Source: DATCJY01 sp036562565 (GTDB taxonomy: Bacteria; Bacteroidota; Bacteroidia; Flavobacteriales_D; Sanyastnellaceae). Taken from it: 51,327 bases of DNA. This document shows, in pieces, positions 17,877 through 26,027 of this stretch (its first letter is position 1; every line of letters starts with the position of its first letter). Where the stretch lies: NCBI GenBank assembly GCA_036562565.1, contig DATCJY010000041.1, positions 1 to 51,327 on the forward strand, in the 5' to 3' direction. The notes under the pieces are model-generated. The model did no database searches. It saw only the letters and a list, made by a program, of their open reading frames with translations, and had not been told where the DNA came from. Both the position numbers and the translations under genes were made by a program.

Positions 17877-17897
17877 GGGCGTTCCTTCGGAACGCCC
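17877..17897. terminator. Hairpin between convergent genes
   Basis: GGGCGTTCC (17877-17885) pairs with GGAACGCCC (17889-17897), TTC loop. No long T run; on the minus strand it is followed by CATTATTTATTTA. Probable shared terminator of the barrel-protein and acetyltransferase genes. Confidence 0.6.
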
Positions 17898-17912
17898 CAT
17901 ATCCACTTTATA

Positions 17913-18449
17913 TCACAGCAGTAATTTTTGCATTAAAATATCTATTTGCTCATCGCTTCCCAATTTAAATACGTGATGACCAAATGGTATAAAATCGTAT
18001 TTCTCATAAAAGCGGATGGCCCTAGGATTGTGTTCCCATACTCCAAGCCATATTCTTGAAACGCTTTGTGCAATTGCTCTTTGCAAAGCAAATTCCATCA
18101 GTTGTTGAGCCACACCCTTTCCGTGATAGGAAGCTTTTATATAAATCCGTTCTATTTCCATTACAGATTCATTGGGAGTGAAGTTGATTTTTATATAACC
18201 GATTACTGCGTTATTTAATTGGGCAAAATAAAACTCGCTGTAGGGTTGTTCCAGCTCTTTTTTTAATTGCTCAAGAGAGAATGCTGTGCTTATGTAGGCG
18301 TGCAAATTCTCCTCTGTGTTGTCTTTACTGAATGCTTGTTCGAAGGTGGTTATTGCGATTTGGCGCAGTGCATGCAGTGTGTTGATATCCGCTCGGGTTA
18401 TATATATTCCGTTTATCATTGATGCAAGTATATCCATCGATGTTTTCAT
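17913..18449 (-). CDS. GNAT-family N-acetyltransferase
   Basis: 178 residues. Motif order fits GNAT: I-TRADINTLHALRQIAITTF at the N-terminus, then IGYIKINF (beta4), MEIERIYIKASYHGKGVAQQ (motif A with the R/Q-x-x-G-x-G/A acetyl-CoA loop as YHGKGVAQ) and LGVWEHNPRAIRFYEKYDFI (motif B). The family transfers acetyl from acetyl-CoA to an amine; the substrate is not predictable. An internal ATG at 18419 (MINGIYITRA) is an equally possible start. No operon partner. Confidence 0.9.
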   Translation of the reverse strand: MKTSMDILASMINGIYITRADINTLHALRQIAITTFEQAFSKDNTEENLHAYISTAFSLEQLKKELEQPYSEFYFAQLNNAVIGYIKINFTPNESVMEIERIYIKASYHGKGVAQQLMEFALQRAIAQSVSRIWLGVWEHNPRAIRFYEKYDFIPFGHHVFKLGSDEQIDILMQKLLL

Positions 18450-18583
18450 TGGTTGTGTTCTAGGAATTTTTGTTCTTTAATCCGTAAATTTTTATTAACG
18501 TCCATCTGAGCAGTTCAAGACAAATGCCTATGTGATATAGCTTAGCAAACTTGTATAACCTGAGATTAAATTTTAACTAAGAA

Positions 18584-19330
18584 ATGATGCGTTTTTGGAG
18601 TTGGTGCTTTCTTGTTGTGTTATTCGTTGCAAATAGTAAATTACTCTTGGCTAAAAATGACCCATCTTCGATGATGGGTTATTGGTTTGCTTATGTGGGC
18701 GATAACAAGATTACCGATAAAGTTGGTTTGCATTCTGAAGTACAAGTACGCAATTGGCTTCTACAACGAAACGTTGAGACTTTCTTGTTTCGCACAGGGA
18801 CCAATCTTTATCTCAATGACCAGATGATGCTTACAGCGGGTTATGGTTATTTTACAAATAATCCATCAGGACCTGAAATCATGGGAGCCAAAACCGCTGA
18901 ACACCGCACTTGGCAACAATTCCTTACCCGTCACAAGATGAGTAAATTTTTAATGGAGCATCGTTATCGATTGGAGCAACGATTTATTCATCATGAAACC
19001 AATGGTAAGCAGGCTACTCAACACCGTTTGCGTTATCGGTTTCAAGCTATGGTACCTGTTTATAAACTTCAGTCAGAGTTCAGCCATGTGTTTCTTGCTT
19101 TGAATAATGAGCTCATGGTTAATCTACGTTCCGAGCCCTCTATGATTTATGACCGCAATCGCTTCTTTGCGGGCATGGGAGTGCAGCTTGGTTCCAATAT
19201 GAATGTGCAGTTAGGCTACCTCAATCAATATGCGAACGTGTCAAATCGCAACAATGGTCTGATGGATCATTGTTTCAATGTTATCTGGATTTATAATACC
19301 GATTTTCTGATGCGCAGTGCCCAAAAGTGA
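18584..19330 (+). CDS. DUF2490-type outer-membrane protein
   Basis: 248 residues. Residues 1-23 are a signal peptide. The mature protein has the DUF2490 pattern: MMGYWFAYVGDNKITDKVGL, then EVQVRNW, LFRTGTNLYLNDQMMLTAGY, EHRTWQQFL, MEHRYRLEQRF, and strand-rich NRFFAGMGVQLGSNMNVQLG. Family members are predicted outer-membrane barrels of unknown function. The stop lies 10 bases from the stop of the convergent transporter gene. Confidence 0.85.
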   Translation: MMRFWSWCFLVVLFVANSKLLLAKNDPSSMMGYWFAYVGDNKITDKVGLHSEVQVRNWLLQRNVETFLFRTGTNLYLNDQMMLTAGYGYFTNNPSGPEIMGAKTAEHRTWQQFLTRHKMSKFLMEHRYRLEQRFIHHETNGKQATQHRLRYRFQAMVPVYKLQSEFSHVFLALNNELMVNLRSEPSMIYDRNRFFAGMGVQLGSNMNVQLGYLNQYANVSNRNNGLMDHCFNVIWIYNTDFLMRSAQK

Positions 19331-19340
19331 GCAGAATATT

Positions 19341-20246
19341 CTATGCAAGTCCGTTGAGAAAGAGGGGCCAGATAGCGGTAGTAACTAATCCGATTACAAT
19401 GCTGATGCCAATGATGCGGTTGGTGAGCTCAGGTCTTACATTGTATCGCTCGGCCATGATGCTTGCAGATAGCAGGGAAGGCATGGTCGCTTCAAATGCA
19501 CTGATTTGAGCAGCTTTTCCTTGTGCATGAAAGATGTACATCAATAACAGAACAATTGTAGGTGCGATAAGTAGTTTGTAGAACAAGGATGCACCAATAG
19601 CTTTTTTGTCTTGTCGCCAACCGCTGAACTTCAATTGCAGACCAATTGAAAAGAGCGCCATCGGAGCCACGGTACTGGCGAGCTTGTCAAACAATGGTGC
19701 AATGTGGCTGATGTCCACATAACGTGGAACTATCAATGCCAAGACGCAACCGATAAAGGCTGGAAAGGTGAGAAGTCGTTTTACCATGAACGTTCCGGTT
19801 ACTTTCTCACTCCCCGCAGCTCTAACAGCGACAAGAAGGCCAAAGGTGCTGAAGATGAGAAACGACATTTGGTCGCAGATGATTCCAATGCTCAAGTATT
19901 CTTCGCCATACCATGCCATAATGAGTGGAAAACCCACAAAAGATGTATTGCCGAGTCCGCTTACAAGTTTGAGCACTGCTGTAGTCTTCTTGTCCAGTTG
20001 GGCAATGCGCGAATAAATAGTGATGAATACCCATGAACCTAGCCAGACGATAATGGGAACCATAACAGGCCATAATAGGCTTTTGTTCCATTGGATATAA
20101 GGCAGGTATTTAAAGGATACTGCCGGTAATGCAATATTGAGTAACCAAGCATTGATTCCTTTGTGGGCATTATCAGGAACAAGTTTCCTTTGAGCGAACA
20201 ACATTCCTAACCCAATGCAGAGTAGGATGAGTAAGAAATTAGACAT
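19341..20246 (-). CDS. AEC-family (auxin efflux carrier-like) transporter
   Basis: 301 residues, about ten hydrophobic segments in the two five-helix halves typical of the AEC/PIN-like family (NIALPAVSFKYLPYIQ, GNTSFVGFPLIMAWYG with the crossover proline, SIGLQLKF, FEATMPSLLSASIMAERYNV). Members export small organic acids or auxin-like compounds from the cytoplasm; here the substrate is unknown. Monocistronic and convergent with the DUF2490 gene. Confidence 0.9.
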   Translation of the reverse strand: MSNFLLILLCIGLGMLFAQRKLVPDNAHKGINAWLLNIALPAVSFKYLPYIQWNKSLLWPVMVPIIVWLGSWVFITIYSRIAQLDKKTTAVLKLVSGLGNTSFVGFPLIMAWYGEEYLSIGIICDQMSFLIFSTFGLLVAVRAAGSEKVTGTFMVKRLLTFPAFIGCVLALIVPRYVDISHIAPLFDKLASTVAPMALFSIGLQLKFSGWRQDKKAIGASLFYKLLIAPTIVLLLMYIFHAQGKAAQISAFEATMPSLLSASIMAERYNVRPELTNRIIGISIVIGLVTTAIWPLFLNGLA

Positions 20247-20279
20247 AGGTCTATCATGCTATTGTTTAGAATAGCGGGC

Positions 20280-20287
20280 CGAAATTA
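20280..20287 (-). promoter_or_regulatory. Candidate -7 element for the AEC transporter
   Basis: On the minus strand this reads TAATTTCG followed by GCCCGC, one mismatch from TAnnTTTG and identical in form to the better-supported rpsF element. About 33 bases before the start codon. Confidence 0.4.
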
Positions 20288-20392
20288 CTATAGTCGGCTG
20301 CATGCTGAGAGCAATGTGTCCTGTCTCTTCACAGTGTTTCTGATTGGTTAAAAGTTTTTATAAGAAGGTGCTTGAGGAAATACATGAGACTA

Positions 20393-20400
20393 TTAATTTG
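20393..20400 (+). promoter_or_regulatory. Candidate -7 element for the Cys/His-rich cluster
   Basis: TTAATTTG followed by CGCACCG is one mismatch from TAnnTTTG and lies 33 bases upstream of the ATG at 20434. Confidence 0.4.
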
Positions 20401-20433
20401 CGCACCGTTTTCAGATAGCCGTTTACTGGCGCC

Positions 20434-20814
20434 ATGAAAGAATTGCTTAAGTCAACCATAGGTCTGTTTTTTATTTTCCTCGTGATATCGCCTTATATCA
20501 TTAAGACGGCTGTGTTGGTTGATTTCTATATTCATCAGGAGGAAATCAGAGCGCAGTATTGTATAGAACGCTTTGCGGAAAATTCCTGCTGTCAAGGTCA
20601 ATGTGTTCTTCAAAAAGAGTTGCAGAAGACCGAAGGTCATACAGAACATTGGCCTCAACTTCTGAAAGAGAAAATTGAAGTTGTTTATGAAGTTCAAACC
20701 ATAGAACATCTTTCATTCATATATCCGGATACGCATCTAATTCATTCAACTGCGTATCAGCCTTTGATTAGCGAGGCGAGTTTGTCCTGTATTATCCATC
20801 CTCCTTGCTGCTAA
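20434..20814 (+). CDS. Cysteine-rich membrane-anchored protein, probable metal handling
   Basis: 126 residues. One N-terminal hydrophobic helix (residues about 9-30). Then cysteines C43, C52, C53 and C57 in the pattern C-x8-CC-x3-C (RAQYCIERF, NSCCQGQC), followed by VLQKEL, and a C-terminal CIIHPPCC (119-126). The layout recalls small Bacteroidota proteins with a C-x-G-K/Q-C-x-L-x-K-x-L motif seen beside metal-related genes; this is recognition from memory. First of three same-strand genes (next gap 48 bases). I infer periplasmic or membrane metal, perhaps copper, binding. No biochemical role is proven. Confidence 0.75.
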   Translation: MKELLKSTIGLFFIFLVISPYIIKTAVLVDFYIHQEEIRAQYCIERFAENSCCQGQCVLQKELQKTEGHTEHWPQLLKEKIEVVYEVQTIEHLSFIYPDTHLIHSTAYQPLISEASLSCIIHPPCC

Positions 20815-20862
20815 TCCTTTTTTAGCAGTCGTTCAAATCATTTGTTATTTAAGCATCATCAC

Positions 20863-21777
20863 ATGAAAAGAATTATCATTCTTGTGATGTGCATTATGAT
20901 TTATAGCTTCACTTCCGCATGTGATGCATGTGGTTGTGCAGGAGGAGGTGATGGTTGGGGGATTATGCCCAATTACAACCGTCACTATGCGGGATTGCGA
21001 TTCCAGTACCGATATTTTCATAATGCGCATCAGGATTTACATAGCATTCTTCCAAACACCGTTACCGGAACGGATCACTTTTTCCGTTCGGATGTATTGG
21101 TTCGATTCGCGCTTACAGAGCGTTGGCAGCTAACGGCAATACTTCCTTATCGCTATACGAATAGGACTGAAGAAGGCCTCAACACCATTCAAAAAGGTAT
21201 AGGAGACGCCTCGTTATATCTGCAGCATCTATTAATCAAACCGGGAGAGAATAATTGGAAGCACGCACTCCAGTGGAATGTGGGCATGAAGGCACCAACC
21301 GGAAAATTTGAGTTTTCGCATGAAGTGCCCTCAACGTTGCAGAACGGAACCGGTACATGGGATTGGGTTGTGGGCATGAATTACACGCTGCGCAATGCTA
21401 GATGGGGCATCAATACCGAGGTCGCTTATCGCTTCAATGGTCACACCACCGGTGGTTATGACTGGGGCAATAGTCATTCGGAATTGCTCAAGATTTTCTA
21501 TGCCAAGATGAAAGAGGAAATTACCATATTGCCTTGGTTGGGCATCTCATCGGAGTACTACGGTTCCAATCTGGAAAACATGAAGTATCAAATCCGTGCC
21601 GCCTATACGGGAGGTTACTTGCTCAATGGTTTGCTGGGTATAGATATGTATTCGCCCTCCGTAATGTTTGGTGTAGAAGCCGGACAAGCGATAGTGAATG
21701 AGTTGTCCGAAGGTTCAAGCAAACAGAAATGGCATTTCGGTGCACGTTTCATTTATTTCATCAATAAGTCAAATTAA
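20863..21777 (+). CDS. Outer-membrane barrel/transporter-like protein with N-terminal CDACGC motif
   Basis: The ATG at 20863 is chosen because it starts a clean signal peptide (MKRIIILVMCIMIYSFTSA); an in-frame TTG at 20842 is less likely. About 304 residues. The signal is followed at once by CDACGCAGGGDG (C20, C23, C25), which may be a metal site or, with C20, a relaxed lipobox. The rest is strand-rich (YAGLRFQYRYF, WQLTAILPYRYTNR, GIGDASLYLQH, GMKAPTGKF), like outer-membrane transporter-like barrels. Second gene of the cluster, 25 bases before the lipoprotein gene. Function is inferred from context only. Confidence 0.8.
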   Translation: MKRIIILVMCIMIYSFTSACDACGCAGGGDGWGIMPNYNRHYAGLRFQYRYFHNAHQDLHSILPNTVTGTDHFFRSDVLVRFALTERWQLTAILPYRYTNRTEEGLNTIQKGIGDASLYLQHLLIKPGENNWKHALQWNVGMKAPTGKFEFSHEVPSTLQNGTGTWDWVVGMNYTLRNARWGINTEVAYRFNGHTTGGYDWGNSHSELLKIFYAKMKEEITILPWLGISSEYYGSNLENMKYQIRAAYTGGYLLNGLLGIDMYSPSVMFGVEAGQAIVNELSEGSSKQKWHFGARFIYFINKSN

Positions 21778-21802
21778 TCATTTAACAAAGAATTCGCAAA
21801 AA

Positions 21803-22219
21803 ATGAGAAAGTCAATTATCATATCTACACTATTCACCTTAGCCACCGTTGTATTGGTTTCATGTAAAAAAGATGAGAAGGAAGAAAGTTCAAGTAAACC
21901 GGTACTTTCAGCTAATATCCATATTTCACAACCCCTACCTGATGCAATCATTCCGGCTGACTCGGTTGTCTATATGAGTGCCACAATTACAGCTGATTTT
22001 GAGATGCACGGGTATCACGCATGGCTTATCAATACCACATTGAATGATACAGTATGGAGTGTACACCCTCACACACATGGCTCTACCATGGTACTCTCTG
22101 ATCAGTGGGTAAATCAAGTTACAGAAGACAGTGATATGCTATTTAAGATTACTGCAGCACTTGACCATGATGGTACAACTGCAACAAAATCCGTTGCATT
22201 TAAGTGTTTGGCGAATTGA
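21803..22219 (+). CDS. Histidine-rich lipoprotein, probable metal binding
   Basis: The ATG at 21803 gives a lipoprotein signal with lipobox LVSC (cysteine 21) followed by KKDEKEE, a linker typical of Bacteroidota lipoproteins. 138 residues. An Ig-like beta domain carries EMHGYHAW (H69, H72), VHPHTHG (H88, H90, H92) and ALDHDGTTATKSVAFKC. The histidine cluster suggests a metal site in a cupredoxin- or Ig-like fold. Third gene of the Cys/His-rich cluster, closed by a very strong terminator. An upstream in-frame start at 21698 overlaps the previous gene and lacks a signal peptide. Confidence 0.82.
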   Translation: MRKSIIISTLFTLATVVLVSCKKDEKEESSSKPVLSANIHISQPLPDAIIPADSVVYMSATITADFEMHGYHAWLINTTLNDTVWSVHPHTHGSTMVLSDQWVNQVTEDSDMLFKITAALDHDGTTATKSVAFKCLAN

Positions 22220-22238
22220 TTAAATCCGGATAAATAGA

Positions 22239-22278
22239 CCATAAAAAAAGCGGCCATTTACGGCCGCTTTTTTTATGG
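22239..22278. terminator. Bidirectional terminator between the metal cluster and phoH
   Basis: A 17-bp perfect stem (22239-22255 with 22262-22278, core GCGGCC) flanked by seven A and seven T residues. It serves the + strand lipoprotein gene and the - strand PhoH gene. Confidence 0.93.
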
Positions 22279-22290
22279 AATCTGGCGTGA

Positions 22291-23736
22291 TTATAAGCAT
22301 TCATTAGCGAGGTTGGCAAGTTCACTTCGCTCGCCTTTTTCCAAGGTGACATGGCAATACAAATCTTGGCCTTTCAGGCGTTCAATCACATAGGACATGC
22401 CGTTCGATTGTTCATCGAGATACGGTGTATCAATTTGGCGTACATCGCCAGTTAGAATGACTTTGGTGTTTTCACCTGCACGCGTGATAATGGTTTTCAC
22501 CTCATGGGGTGTGAGGTTTTGAGCTTCATCCACAATGAAAATGCAGTTGGATAAACTTCTTCCGCGAATGAAGGCTAAGGGACAAATCGTGATTTTTCCT
22601 TGTGCCATCATTTCATCGATAGCCTTTCTCTTTTTTTCATTTTCACCAAATTGATTTTTGATGAAATTGAGGTTGTCCCAAAGCGGCTGCATATATGGGT
22701 TTACTTTTTCCTCGGCATCGCCCGGTAAGAAACCGATTTCCTTATTGCTCAGCGGAACGATAGGGCGGGCAAGAATGATTTGATCATATTGATTTTTCAT
22801 CTCAAGCGAACCGGCCAGTGCTAGCAATGTTTTACCTGTTCCTGCCACCCCGCAGATAGTTACGAGTTTCACATCCGGATTGAGAATAGCGTGCAAGGCA
22901 AAAGCTTGTTCGGCATTCTTGGGTTTGATGCCATAGGCATATACTTTATCTACACGTTCGAGCTCTTGTCCTCGCTGGCTGTAATAAGCCAGGGCAGAGG
23001 AAGAACAATTTTTGAGAATATAAAAATGATTGTTCTGTTTTTCTTTACCTAATACATCAACGTCTATTGAGCGACCATCTTGGTAAAGCTTTCGGATAAC
23101 ATCTGATTCGAGTCCTTCAATTGTAGTGCGTCCGCTATACATCATTTGAAGCTCTTTTACCTTACCGGTTTTGTAATCTTCGGCCGGCAGGTCTAGTGCT
23201 TTTGCTTTAAGTCTTAAGTTGATGTCTTTCGTAACCAGTACAACCTTGGCTGATTTCTCTTGGCGTTGGAGTAGCAATGCCGCATTGAGAATTTTATGGT
23301 CGTTTTTTCGCGCGTCAAAAATGATTTCTGCATTGTTCGGCATTTCATCAACCGTGTTCAGAATGATTTTGAGGCTTCCTCCGGCACCGTTGTCAAGCGG
23401 AATCCATTCTTGTAATGTGTGCTCTTCAGATAAACGGTCAATGATTCGGATGCATTCCCGAGCTTCGAAATTCTTGATTTCATTTCCAACTTTGAACTTG
23501 TCGAGCTCTTCCAATACGGTAATGGGTATTGCAACACGATTGTCTTCAAAACTGTTGATGCAATTGTGGTCATGCAACAGTACCGATGTGTCTAAAACGT
23601 AAATTTTGTCTTGCTGTGTTTTCTTTTTTTGAGTTGATGTGATGTTAGGACTTTTATCCAGCTTAGCGCGAGATTTGGTTGATTGCTTCTTTGCTACGAG
23701 AGCGGTAGCCGGTGATTTTTTTCGTGCCGTAGACAT
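22291..23736 (-). CDS. PhoH2-type protein: PIN nuclease domain fused to PhoH ATPase
   Basis: The ATG at 23736 (MSTARKKSPA) is chosen; an upstream in-frame start adds 22 residues without support. About 481 residues. A basic, lysine-rich tail (1-43) precedes a PIN domain with KIYVLDTSVLLHD (D49 metal ligand), LEELDKFK, ECIRIID and VTKDINLR. After a linker comes the PhoH ATPase: Walker A GVAGTGKT (296-303), FIRGRSLSNC, Walker B FIVDEAQNL and LTGDVRQID. Family knowledge: PhoH2 proteins couple RNA unwinding to RNase activity. No antitoxin-like partner (PhoAT) gene precedes it. Monocistronic. Confidence 0.93.
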   Translation of the reverse strand: MSTARKKSPATALVAKKQSTKSRAKLDKSPNITSTQKKKTQQDKIYVLDTSVLLHDHNCINSFEDNRVAIPITVLEELDKFKVGNEIKNFEARECIRIIDRLSEEHTLQEWIPLDNGAGGSLKIILNTVDEMPNNAEIIFDARKNDHKILNAALLLQRQEKSAKVVLVTKDINLRLKAKALDLPAEDYKTGKVKELQMMYSGRTTIEGLESDVIRKLYQDGRSIDVDVLGKEKQNNHFYILKNCSSSALAYYSQRGQELERVDKVYAYGIKPKNAEQAFALHAILNPDVKLVTICGVAGTGKTLLALAGSLEMKNQYDQIILARPIVPLSNKEIGFLPGDAEEKVNPYMQPLWDNLNFIKNQFGENEKKRKAIDEMMAQGKITICPLAFIRGRSLSNCIFIVDEAQNLTPHEVKTIITRAGENTKVILTGDVRQIDTPYLDEQSNGMSYVIERLKGQDLYCHVTLEKGERSELANLANECL

Positions 23737-23933
23737 AAACTTAGGACTTGTTTTTAGGTAATACAATCTTCGTTTCACCGTGCGCTCACAGCTCGTTTGC
23801 AATGAATCTGCGCTCGGGTTTTACTAATGTATCCTAATCACATCTTGTTACACCGGTGGTAACGACTTAGTTATGAACCAATCATTCGTGAATATGTGCG
23901 GTTATTTATTTCTGTATCAATAAATAATGGGGG

Positions 23934-23959
23934 CACAATGCCATAGGTAGGGCATTGTG
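23934..23959. terminator. Hairpin downstream of the YD-like gene
   Basis: CACAATGCC (23934-23942) pairs with GGCATTGTG (23951-23959) around an 8-base loop. On the minus strand it is followed by CCCCCATTATTTATTG, the same kind of tail as the hairpin at 17877. Possible terminator of the gene ending at 24008. No T run, so moderate support only. Confidence 0.4.
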
Positions 23960-24007
23960 TTGATTACTTGAGGTAGGTTTCTCTAAAATGAACTTGATAA
24001 GACAAGA

Positions 24008-24643
24008 CTATCTATAGCTGTAGTCGTATTGCCATGTTCGCTCCACTTTGCCGGTACCGTTGTAATGTTGATGGAGGAGCAACAAACCATTGGGCCCATG
24101 GATGTATGTGAGCGATTGAGGATCGGGCTGAATGGTTGCCGGATATTCTTTGGAGGCTTTCATCACAAGTTGCCCATCCTCATCATACCATTGTTCGGCT
24201 CTGATGAGAATTCCGGAGTTATTGTATGTATAGGTTTCTTTTTTCCAGAAATTAGAGATGGTCTCAGGCAATTCACGGCTGATGATTCTTCCCTTTGAAT
24301 CATGTTGAAGAATGAACTCCATCGGTTCCCAGTCATTGAAGGTGGTTTTAACTGTATGTCTTACCAGCTTCATTTGAGTGTCGTATTCGTAGTCGTATTC
24401 TGCCATTTTACGGCCCCTAGCAAAGAACTCTGTATAATGAACCGGCAGACCTGCTTCATTAAAAATGGCTTTTCCTAACACCGTGGTATCTACTTGGCCA
24501 TTTCTGTTGCGAATTTCTCTCGTTTGTTGTTCCCATACCTTATTCTTGGCGTATAGCGAAGAGTAATCCAGAAGTTTGATGTCTTGACCGAAAGAGGTGC
24601 CACAAACACTTAGTATAGGGATAAGGAAAAAAAGCTTCTTCAT
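24008..24643 (-). CDS. Exported YD-repeat-like protein of unknown function
   Basis: 211 residues. The signal peptide ends GTSFGQ (residue 20). The mature protein is beta-rich with YD/RHS-like phrases (EYDYEYDTQMKLVRH, HDSKGRIISREL, YTYNNSGILIRAEQWYDEDG, YIHGPNGLLLLHQHYNGTGK), similar to MORN/YD-type exported Bacteroidota proteins. No catalytic motif and no T9SS domain. Divergent from the DUF1684 gene, 40 bases away. Confidence 0.78.
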   Translation of the reverse strand: MKKLFFLIPILSVCGTSFGQDIKLLDYSSLYAKNKVWEQQTREIRNRNGQVDTTVLGKAIFNEAGLPVHYTEFFARGRKMAEYDYEYDTQMKLVRHTVKTTFNDWEPMEFILQHDSKGRIISRELPETISNFWKKETYTYNNSGILIRAEQWYDEDGQLVMKASKEYPATIQPDPQSLTYIHGPNGLLLLHQHYNGTGKVERTWQYDYSYR

Positions 24644-24683
24644 ATATCGGTAGTAGTTGAATGAATCTTTTTACGTTTGGTGG

Positions 24684-25289
24684 ATGAAAAAAGTTTGGCC
24701 TCAGTTTATTTTCTTGTTATTCATCTCGTTGGGAAGTACGGCTCAAGATGCTTATATGGAATCGATTCTCTCCTATAGAGATAGTGTGGATAGGGCATGG
24801 CGCAATCCTGAAATCACTGTTTTGATGGAGGAAGACTTTAAGAACTTTAAAGGGTTGGAATATTTTCCGGTTGATACCATTTATCTCGTGAGGGCGAAGT
24901 TTACTAAGCTGGAGAACACATCCGTGGTACGATTGAAAACAACAGGAGCGCGTTTGCCACAATATCGTCCATATGGAACATTGAAATTTACATTACATGG
25001 CAAGGAAAACGTTCTCACACTATATCAATATGCGGACCCATCACGTCCTGAATTGAAGTATCACTTGTTATTGGCATTCCAGGATGCAACGAACGGAGAG
25101 CAAACTTATATAGGAGGTCGTTACCTCGATTATGACGTGCGTGAAATAGGAGATGAAGTAATCATTGATTTCAACAGAGCATACAATCCTTATTGTGCTT
25201 ATAACTATAAATACAGTTGTGTAATACCTCCGGCTGAAAACCGTTTGGATATACCAATTGAAGCAGGTGCGAAGAAGTTTCATGATTGA
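24684..25289 (+). CDS. DUF1684 family exported protein
   Basis: The ATG at 24684 is chosen (MKKVWPQFIFLLFISLGSTAQ is a clear signal peptide); an upstream TTG at 24657 is unlikely. About 201 residues. The DUF1684 signature is complete: YRDSVDRAWRNP, the FKGLEYFPVD segment, YGTLKFTLHGKENVLTLYQ, FQDATNGEQTYIGGRYLD, VIIDFNRAYNPYCAYN and CVIPPAENRLDIPI. The family's biochemical role is unknown to me. The last 10 bases overlap the 3' end of the convergent cysteine-cluster gene. Confidence 0.9.
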   Translation: MKKVWPQFIFLLFISLGSTAQDAYMESILSYRDSVDRAWRNPEITVLMEEDFKNFKGLEYFPVDTIYLVRAKFTKLENTSVVRLKTTGARLPQYRPYGTLKFTLHGKENVLTLYQYADPSRPELKYHLLLAFQDATNGEQTYIGGRYLDYDVREIGDEVIIDFNRAYNPYCAYNYKYSCVIPPAENRLDIPIEAGAKKFHD

Positions 25290-25972
25290 AGCTTCGGCTT
25301 CCTTCTTCTTCTATAAGCATAATAATGTAACACAGTCTCAAGCGCTTTCTTCATTGCCTTATTGATGGGATAAAACTCCATTAAGGTGTGATCGATACCG
25401 GTCAATCGTGTGTAGTACGCACTGAATACCGGAATATACTGACCTTGCTTGAGTGCTTCTACTGTTTTGAGATAGTTTTCGTTTTGTGACTCTTTGATGA
25501 GTTTACATGTTACCAATTCTTTTCGACCTTCTTTATTGATGCGTGCGGCATACCCAAAGAGACGACAGATTAATCCGCGATTTGGGTATTCATTACACAT
25601 ACCTCCGAAGTTGGTAATATGTGGACTAAATAGATAACAAAACGAATCCTTTTTGTTGTCCAATTCTTCCAGTACTTGCTCTGCCCTCCCTTCATCAAAG
25701 AGCTGAAGTGCCAAAGGAAGAAATTCCAAAGGTGTGCATTCTATGTCCGGCTTTTTGCAGCATTCACCGCAACCACTTATACAATATAGCTTGCTCTCTT
25801 TCTGAAATTGAGCAATCTCTTTATTCAATTGCTCATAAACTTTTTTTACTGCCTTTACTTTCTCCGGTAAAGTCTTCATCTGTCGTTCTATTAATTGTGT
25901 AATCAATTCAAAATCATTATTGTACCTGTCTTTTGCCACCTTTTTTTGAAGCCCACCAATGGAACCCACCAA
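25280..25972 (-). CDS. YkgJ-family cysteine-cluster protein
   Basis: 230 residues. The N-terminal coiled region is followed by C64-x3-C68-x2-C71-C72-x6-C79 (YCISGCGECCKKPDIEC), then GGMCNEYPNRGLICRLFGY and VTCKL, the eight-or-so cysteines typical of the zinc/iron-chelating YkgJ family. The protein is cytoplasmic by sequence. A redox or metal role is inferred; the substrate is unknown. It lies 55 bases downstream of the CNNM-type gene on the same strand, so cotranscription is plausible. Confidence 0.87.
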   Translation of the reverse strand: MVGSIGGLQKKVAKDRYNNDFELITQLIERQMKTLPEKVKAVKKVYEQLNKEIAQFQKESKLYCISGCGECCKKPDIECTPLEFLPLALQLFDEGRAEQVLEELDNKKDSFCYLFSPHITNFGGMCNEYPNRGLICRLFGYAARINKEGRKELVTCKLIKESQNENYLKTVEALKQGQYIPVFSAYYTRLTGIDHTLMEFYPINKAMKKALETVLHYYAYRRRRKPKLQS

Positions 25973-26027
25973 GCGTGTGGGTAAATCATGTTCACCACAT
26001 TGTTTTTGTTACTTCAAGAAAAAGGGG

